Source of the DNA: Flavobacteriales bacterium UBA5081
GTDB lineage: Bacteria > Bacteroidota > Bacteroidia > Flavobacteriales_E > Vicingaceae
NCBI GenBank assembly: GCA_002415785.1
Contig: DIAJ01000033.1
Coordinates: 289,657-353,656 of the forward strand
DNA: 64,000 bases
Reading direction: 5' to 3'
The notes under the pieces were generated by a model. The model did no database searches, was not told where the DNA came from, and was given only the letters and a program-made list of their open reading frames with translations. Made by a program: the position numbers and the translations under genes. Shown here in pieces: positions 52,827 to 61,200 of this stretch (the stretch's first letter is position 1; every line of letters starts with the position of its first letter).

Positions 52827-54542
52827 CTAGCTAAAATTTTGTTCAATTTCTTTGTAAACAAACTGCATCAGTTCACTGACGTACTTTTTAGAAAAGTCGA
52901 AAAATACTCCTGCAGCCTCATAAACTTCGTGAATACTTCTTGTATAACCCAAAGAAAGTGCATTTTTGTATTGCTCAATGGCCTTTTTAGGGTTTTCTCT
53001 GTAATTCTTCCAAATGGCAACTGCTCCTAATTGAGCCATACCATATTCTATATAATAGAACGGCACTTCAAACAAATGCAACTGCTTTTGCCAAGCTCCT
53101 TTTTTATAATCTTCTAAACCTGACCAATCAATTTGCTTGCTGCCAAACTCATTCATTAATCCCACCCAATAACTCTCTCTTTCTTCACCGCTGTGATTAG
53201 GGTGAGTATAAATCCAATGTTGAAATTTATCAATGGTCGCAATCCACGGTAATGTTCCCAACACATCTAATAATTGATCTCTTTTTGCGCGCTTTAGATC
53301 CTCTCCATTGTCAAAAAACACATCCCAATGATCCATGCTGATTAGCTCCATACTCATGGATGCTAATTCTGCAATCTCAGCAGTTAAACTTTTAAATTCA
53401 ACTAATTCTAAAGGGTGTGTCAATACTGAATGAATTGCATGTCCTCCTTCATGTACCATAGTGGTAACATCGCGAAAAGCACCCACCGCATTCATAAAAA
53501 TAAAAGGCAAGCCCGATTCGTAAAGCGGATAGTTAAACCCTCCGGGAGCTTTTCCCTTTTTGGATTCTAAATCCAGATGCTGTTTTTCGTTCATCTGTTT
53601 CAGGCATTCTCCAAAAAATGGATCAATGCGGTTAAAGCATTCAATGGTTTTATCGAGCAATTCTTTTCCATTTTCAAATGGCTTAAGGGGCTCTTTGCCC
53701 TCTATATCAACTGCCGTATCCCACGGTCTTAAATGGTCAACTTTTAATAGTTGTTTTCGTTTTTTTGCCATTTTATCGGCAAGCGGAACTACCGTTTCAG
53801 CGATTGATTGGTGAAACTCACTGCAATCTTCTGCTGTGTAGTCAAATCGCCCCATCGCTTTAAACATATAATCTCGATAATTATCGAAATTGGCATTTTG
53901 AGCTACTTTTTGTCTCAATTCTATAAGGTGATCAAATAGTTCGTTGAGTGCCTTTCGGTCAATAATTCGTCTGTCTTGAATTAAGCGATAAACTTTTTCA
54001 CGCAACCCGCGATCTGTACTTTTTAGCATCTTCGCTGCTTGCTGCAAAGTATACTCTTTACCGTCCAACTCAACGCTCATTTTCGCGGCAATCGCACCAA
54101 ACTTCTGAGAATCCTCTTCCAGCTGAGTTAAAATTGGAATATTTTCTTCTCGAAAAAGCTCAATTTGCGTTTGCGTATTTTTCAGCATAATCGCATAGTC
54201 CGGCTCTTTACTAAGCTCTTTAAGGTATAGAGAATCGTTGAGTTTCCGATTTAAGGCATCCTCAAAAGGAGCAATTTTGGGATTTATATTTTGAACGAAA
54301 TGCTGAAAACTTTTCTGAAACTCCTCATTAGTTGTATCAATATTCATTCGAATATATCGCCAAGCAAACTCTTCTTCCAATACAGCCGAAAGCTCACTTC
54401 GGTCTCTCAACCATTGTTTTAAACTTTCTACGGAAGCTATTTCTCTTTCTTTTAACTCTTCAAAATAAGATTTGATCTTCTCCCATTCAAAAACAATTGA
54501 GTCACTAACAAAAGTTCTTTCTTTCTTCTCAATTCGCTGCAT
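52827..54542 (-). CDS. M3-family oligoendopeptidase (PepF-like)
   Basis: This is a 571-residue cytoplasmic zinc peptidase of the M3B family. The active-site HExxH is HEGGH at residues 364-368 in TTMVHEGGHAIHSVL. A downstream glutamate in FKSLTAEIAELASMS supplies the third ligand. Length and the N-terminal helical region fit the PepF/oligoendopeptidase group, which cleaves peptides of about 5-20 residues. It lies between a DUF5606 gene (12 nt upstream) and purB (5 nt downstream). No signal peptide is visible. Confidence 0.9.
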   Translation of the reverse strand: MQRIEKKERTFVSDSIVFEWEKIKSYFEELKEREIASVESLKQWLRDRSELSAVLEEEFAWRYIRMNIDTTNEEFQKSFQHFVQNINPKIAPFEDALNRKLNDSLYLKELSKEPDYAIMLKNTQTQIELFREENIPILTQLEEDSQKFGAIAAKMSVELDGKEYTLQQAAKMLKSTDRGLREKVYRLIQDRRIIDRKALNELFDHLIELRQKVAQNANFDNYRDYMFKAMGRFDYTAEDCSEFHQSIAETVVPLADKMAKKRKQLLKVDHLRPWDTAVDIEGKEPLKPFENGKELLDKTIECFNRIDPFFGECLKQMNEKQHLDLESKKGKAPGGFNYPLYESGLPFIFMNAVGAFRDVTTMVHEGGHAIHSVLTHPLELVEFKSLTAEIAELASMSMELISMDHWDVFFDNGEDLKRAKRDQLLDVLGTLPWIATIDKFQHWIYTHPNHSGEERESYWVGLMNEFGSKQIDWSGLEDYKKGAWQKQLHLFEVPFYYIEYGMAQLGAVAIWKNYRENPKKAIEQYKNALSLGYTRSIHEVYEAAGVFFDFSKKYVSELMQFVYKEIEQNFS

Positions 54543-54554
54543 TAAGTTCTTTTT

Positions 54555-55100
54555 TTATTTTCCTTGAGTTTTCCTATTAGCTCCACCTTTGGGATTGGAA
54601 GTAGATTTGGCTTTCGGCTTTGCAGCTTTCTTATCCACAGCTTTCTTTTCCGTTTTTGCGGTTGAAGTTTTTGTAAGCTTTTTCTCTGCCTTTGCCTCTT
54701 TTTTGTCTGTTTCTTCTTCTTTTTCAAGCAGTCCCTTCTCTAAAAGCAGGTTAAACCATTGAAAAACTTTCTTAATATCAGAAGTATAGACTCTATCCTT
54801 ATCGTAATTAGGCAATACTTTCTCAAACTCTGCCTCTAATTCTTTATTTGAGGACTTATGCGAAATGGCTTTTTCGCCTTTAGTGTGTGCCAACATTTTT
54901 TCAAAAACTTCTGTCAAAAGCACATCTTCTTCATAAGTGTAAATACTAATGTCTTCCAAAGAACTAATTCGCTCAGTTCCTTGAACCGGAAAGCGTTTGC
55001 CGTCAATTAATGATTCAACGATGATTCCACCTCTGCTTTGAGTAATAATTTTAGACAAAGCCGGTTTTCCTGAAATAGAAATAATGCCTGTAATGTTCAT
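54555..55100 (-). CDS. DUF5606 family protein with Lys/Ala-rich basic tail
   Basis: This 181-residue protein starts at ATG 55100 with MNITGIISISGKPALSKIIT, the opening of the DUF5606 family. Residues 1-75 form the conserved beta-rich domain, which ends in helical KVFQWFNLLLEKGLL sequence around 120-135. The final about 45 residues are a low-complexity Lys/Ala/Thr tail with strong positive charge. The tail suggests RNA or DNA binding, but no function is known. I reject the upstream ATG at 55178 because a promoter -7 box lies inside that extension. It heads the operon with pepF and purB. Confidence 0.8.
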   Translation of the reverse strand: MNITGIISISGKPALSKIITQSRGGIIVESLIDGKRFPVQGTERISSLEDISIYTYEEDVLLTEVFEKMLAHTKGEKAISHKSSNKELEAEFEKVLPNYDKDRVYTSDIKKVFQWFNLLLEKGLLEKEEETDKKEAKAEKKLTKTSTAKTEKKAVDKKAAKPKAKSTSNPKGGANRKTQGK

Positions 55101-55129
55101 GGTTTTAAGACGCTGTTTTTTTAGGGCAT

Positions 55130-55137
55130 CAAAAATA
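55130..55137 (-). promoter_or_regulatory. -7 promoter box of the DUF5606-pepF-purB operon
   Basis: On the minus strand this reads TATTTTTG, a perfect TAnnTTTG, which leaves a leader of about 25 nt before ATG 55100. Confidence 0.55.
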
Positions 55138-55253
55138 CACATTTGGAATTGAAAAGTGTGTTGAAATGAAACAACCAAACATTCATCAATTTCGTCATTA
55201 ATTATTTACAGAAATGTTTACTTTAGTAAGCTGGATATATACCAAACTACTCA

Positions 55254-58200
55254 ATGAAAAAATATATACTAATTCTAACGGCTAGCTTTACGCTTGCTCT
55301 TACTTTTCTAAACCCAACTACTGCAACTGCATCCCATTTAATGGGGGGTGAAATTACATGGGAGTGTCAATCCAATGGAGAGTACTTATTTACGTTTAAA
55401 GTGTATCGAGATTGTAGTGGGGCATCAAAATCCGCTCCCGAATTTTCCGGTTTAATTCAAATTCACAATTACCCTAACCCCGGGCAAGTTACAGGAGTTC
55501 CTTCCAGTCAATGGACAATTGTTTCAAATAGTGACATTGCACCGGATTGTGGTACAGCTGGGTTTAACTGTGCAAATGGCGATCCAGAGGCTGTTTTTGA
55601 GTATGTAAGACAGTTTAGTCGTCGATTGAATGGAACACCACCCTCAGCAGGATGGATTATCACCTATGATGATGTAGCTAGAAATGCTAATGACAACATT
55701 CAAGGGCAACCGGGAGTAACACTTAGAGCGAAGATTTTACCGCATACAGGGACGGTCGCCGATACTTGCATTGATAATTCTCCTCAATTTAGAGAAATTG
55801 CCACCAGCTTGGTGTGTTCGGGGCTCCCTTTTAAGTACAACCATAATGCTACTGATGATGAGCTAGACTCTTTAGTTTACGAGTGGGCAAGACCTTTAAA
55901 TGCAATTAATACAAACCAACTTTACGTTGAAGGCAGTGTTCCTAACCCTGTAGCTTTTCAGAGTGGTTACTCATATACCTCCCCATTTCCCGGAACTTCT
56001 CAAGATCCTAGAAACGTACCAGCTACATTAGATCCTAATACTGGAGAAATAAACTTAACCTCATTTACTCAAGGGAAATTTGTTTCAGTAGTAAAAGTAA
56101 CTGCTTATAAATGCCAACAACCGGTCGCAGAAATCTACAGGGAATTACAATCTAATTTAGCAAATTCATCTGTTTGTTCCGGAAATGATGCTCCTATTAT
56201 TCGACCGCCTTTTAGAGATGCAAGTGGTCAATATACACTCTGGAATGATACAGTTAGAGCAGGAGACTTTGTTTCATTTCCAATACAGATTCAAGACTTC
56301 ACGAGTATCACACAGAGAGGTGGTGACTCAATCACATTATCAGCAACCGGCTTTCAATTTGGAGCAAATTACACTAGCTCAACTACCGGCTGTCTAAATC
56401 CGCCATGTGCTACCTTAACAAGTACTCTTCCTCAAACCGGATTTGTTGGCGTGAGTAATACATTTTCTTGGCAAACTGATTGTCAGCACACTTCTTTTAC
56501 CGATTTATGTGTTAGCGGACAAAACACCTATACTTTTGTGATCACAGCAGAAGATGACGTTTGCCCCTTACCCTTAAAGTCAATAGCAACTATCTCAATT
56601 ACTGTGCTTGCTGACTCAGTAATCACCTCTCCGCTATTTCACTGTGTAGATGTTTTGCCAAATGGAGATGTTAATTTAGATTGGAACATTACTCCAGACC
56701 CAAACAATTCATTTTCAGCATGGATGATTTATTCAGCAACCGATGAAAATGGTCCTTATAGTTTAGTTGATAGTGTTAAAACATACAATCAAAGTTCATA
56801 CACCCACACCGGGGCAGGAGCAGATTCTCAGAGAAGATGGTATTATATTCGAAGCCGTTCCGGTTGTAGAGGAATTGTGCAAAATGTGGCGCGCGATACA
56901 GTTTCTACCATTTTTGCGGAACCTATTTTAACTGAAGCATGCATTGGAGCAAATTGGAATCCCTTATCAGAACCTAATCCTTCCGGCTCTGCAGCTCAAT
57001 ACAATGTTTATCGTGAATATCCTATAGGTAGTGGTTTTAGTCTTCAAACGTCTACTTCTCTAGATTCTCTTTGTGAAACTTTTACAGCTTGCGAAGACTC
57101 TGTCGCTTATCGAATAGAATTAGTTAACTCAACGGAAAGTTGCACCTCAACTTCCAATATTTTAGGCTTTCGTTTTGATCGAACACCGCAAACAGATTTT
57201 AGCTTTTCTGCGAATCCTTGCTTAGGTGTTCCGGTAAATTTTACCAATTTAACTACAGCAATAGGCGGCACACCAACCTTTACATGGGATTTTGGCGACG
57301 GCTCACCTACTTCAACGGCTACAAACCCAACACATACCTACAGTGGTCCCGGACCATTTACGGTAACACTCACTGCTTTAAATGGAGCAGGCTGCGACTC
57401 TACTATTAGCAAACAAATTTCTTTAGGTCCTGATGTTAATGCAGGTCCCGATACGGTTTTATGTCCCGGAAACTCGGTACAAATTGGAGGACCTGCAAGC
57501 GGTGTTTCTCCACTTACATTTAATTGGTCGCCAACAGCTTCCTTAAATAATTCAAACTCTCAGTTCCCTTCTGCTTCACCTACTTCAACCACAACTTATA
57601 CACTTACCGTAACTGATGCAAACGGTTGTAGCAATACCGATCAAGCAATAGTAACAGTTGTTCCTAACCCTTCAGCAGATGCTGGAGCAGATCGAACAAT
57701 TTGTGCCGGAGACGATATTATGATTGGTGGCGCGCCGACAGGTCCTAGTGGAGCTACCTATCAATGGAGCAATGCTGCATCTTTAGATGATCCTACAGAC
57801 CCAAACCCAATGGCATCTCCTACAAGCACCACAACTTATACCGTTACAGTGTCTGTTGGTAATAATTGTACAGATACTGATCAAATGACAGTTTTTGTAA
57901 ATCCAAGCCCTACTGCTAACGCAGGAGTTGATGAAGATATTTGCGAGGGAGATGGTGTTCAACTAAATGCTAGCGCTAGTGGAGGCGCAGGAGGTTTCTC
58001 CTACAGCTGGTCGCCAACAAGCGGACTTTCTAATCCAAATATTCAACAACCAACTGCGAGCCCGATAACTACTACAAGCTACACAGTTACCGTTACTGAT
58101 GCTTTAGGCTGTACTGATGAAGACCAAGTGACGGTTAATGTGAACGACCAACCGAATGTTGATTTTAACTTTAGTGATTTGTGTGAGGGTGATCAAACTC

Positions 58201-61200
58201 AATTTACTGACGTTACAACGGTTAATAGTGGAACACTTAGTTCTTGGTCGTGGGATTTTGGTGATGGAATTGGAAACTCTACTCAACAAAACCCGACTTA
58301 TCAATACGCTTCAGCAGGAACGTACACCGTAGAACTTGTCGTAACATCCTCTTTTGGCTGTAAAGACTCCATAACCAAAAATGTTACCATTGCTCCTCCT
58401 CCCACCGCAGATGCCGGAGCTGACGATGACATTTGTGTAGGTGACAACATTCAAATCGGTTCTGCTGCTGTTGCCGGTTACTCTTATGCTTGGGACAATG
58501 CAGTAACATTAAGTTCAGCTACCGTTTCTGACCCAACAGCTTCACCGACAACAACGACTACTTATACCGTTACCGTTACGGAAACTGCAACAGGGTGTAC
58601 CAACACCGATCAAGTGACCATTACAGTAAACCCACTTCCCACTGCTGATGCAGGTGCTGATCAAGCAATTTGTGAAGGGGAAAGCACTCAAATCGGTAGC
58701 GCTGCCATTGCAGGAAACACATATTCTTGGGATAATACAAGCAGCTTAAGTTCTGCTTCTGTTGCAAACCCAAGAGCGAATCCAACGACAACGACAACTT
58801 ATACCGTTACCGTTACAGAAACGGCTACCGGTTGTACCAATACCGATCAAGTGACCATAACTGTAAACGATGTGCCAACGGCAGATTTCACTTTTAGCGA
58901 TTTGTGCGAAGGTGACCAAACTCAATTTACTGATGCGAGTACAATCGCGAGTGGAAGCATTAGCAGTTGGACTTGGGATTTTGGCGATGGTGTAGGAAGT
59001 TCTTCTCAACAAAACCCCACTTATCAATACAGTTCTGCAGGAACTTATACCGTTGAACTAATTGTTGAAAGTGGATTGAATTGTGCAGATACCATAACTA
59101 AAAATGTTACTATTGAGCCGTTGCCAATTGCAGATGCAGGTGCTGATCAAACCATTTGTGACAGAGATACCGTTCAAGTTGGAACGGCTGCTACAGCGGG
59201 TTATTCCTACGCCTGGGACAATGCTGCTACTTTAAGCAATGCTAGCATCAGCAATCCTAAAGCTTTTCCAAGTACAACTACAACCTATACTGTTACTGTA
59301 ACTGACAATTCAACTACTTGTACTGCGACAGATCAAGTGACGATTACTGTGAATTCAGTTCCTACTGCGGCTTTTACAGTGGCAGATACTTGTATTGGCA
59401 GCACAACGACTTTCGACGGCAGTCCTAGCGGAGCGGCTAATTACTCTTGGGACTTTGGCGATGGAGTAGGAACTTCTTCGCAAGAAGATCCAACTTATGC
59501 TTATGCTTCAACAGGAATCTATACCGTTAAATTAGTTGTAGAAAATGGTGCAGGATGTAAAGATTCAGTTTCTAGAAACATTGAAATTAAAACTCTACCA
59601 ACTGCTGATGCCGGGGCTGACGACGACATTTGTGCAGGAGATAACATTCAAATTGGTAGTGCATCAATTTCAGGATACACTTACGCTTGGGACAATTCAG
59701 CAACATTAAGTTCAGCTACCGTTTCTGACCCAACAGCTACACCAACAACAACGACTACTTATACCGTTACCGTTACGGAAACTGCTACAGGATGTACGAA
59801 CACCGATCAAGTGACGATTACGGTTAATCCGCTGCCTACAGCTGATGCAGGTGCTGATCAAGCAATTTGCGAAGGAGAAAGCACTCAAATCGGTAGCGCT
59901 GCCATTGCAGGAAACACTTATTCTTGGAATAATGGAGCTAGTTTAAGTTCTGCTTCTGTGGCAAACCCAACAGCGAATCCAACGACAACCACAACTTATA
60001 CCGTTACCGTTACAGAAACGGCTACCGGATGTACCAATACCGACCAAGTAACCGTTACCGTTAACGATGTGCCAACGGCAGATTTCACTTTTAGTGATTT
60101 GTGCGAAGGTGACCAAACACAATTTACAGATGCGAGTACAATCGTTAGTGGAAGCATTATCAGTTGGACTTGGGATTTTGGCGATGGTGTGGGAAGCTCT
60201 TCTCAACAAAACCCCACTTATCAGTTCGGTTCTGCAGGAACTTATACCGTTGAGTTAATCGTTGAAAGTGGATTTAATTGTGCAGATACTATTACTAAAA
60301 ACGTAACTATTGAGCCATTGCCAATTGCAGATGCAGGTGCTGATCAAACCATTTGCGACAGAGATACCGTTCAAATTGGAACGGCTGCTACTCTTGGTTA
60401 TTCCTACGCCTGGGATAATGCGGCTACTTTAAGCAATGCTAGCATCAGCAATCCTGAAGCTTTTCCAAGTACAACTACAACTTATACCGTTACCGTAACG
60501 GACAATTCAACTACTTGTACAGCGACTGATCAAGTGACGATTACTGTGAATTCAGTTCCTACCGCAGCTTTTACTGTGGCAGACACTTGTATTGGCAGCT
60601 CAACCACTTTCGACGGCAGTCCAAGCGGAGCGGCAAGTTATTCTTGGGACTTTGGCGATGGAATAGGGACTTCTACTCAAGAAGATCCGACTTATACTTA
60701 TGCTACAGCGGGAACTTATACCGTTAAGTTAGTGGTAGAAAATGGTGCTGGATGTAAAGATTCAGTTTCTAGAGATATTGAGATTAAAACTCTACCCACA
60801 GCCGATGCTGGAGCTGACGATGACATTTGCGCAGGTGACAACATTCAAATTGGTAGTGCATCAATTTCAGGATACACTTACGCTTGGGACAATTCAGCAA
60901 CATTAAGTTCAGCTACCGTTTCTGACCCAACAGCTTCACCGACAACAACGACTAATTATACCGTTACCGTTACGGAAACTGCTACAGGATGTACGAACAC
61001 AGATCAAGTGACGATTACGGTTAATCCGCTGCCTACAGCTGATGCCGGTGCTGATCAAGCAATTTGTGAAGGAGAAAGCACTCAAATCGGTAGCGCTGCC
61101 ATTGCAGGAAATACTTATTCTTGGAATAATGGAGCTAGTTTAAGTTCTGCTTCTGTTGCAAACCCAACAGCGCATCCAACGACAACGACAACTTATACCG

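Noticed and set aside
58104..60209. Antisense open frames of 66-93 codons within the giant repeat gene, similar to each other
   Set aside because: They recur only because the sense-strand modules repeat. They have no promoter or start context and disagree with the clear protein family on the plus strand.
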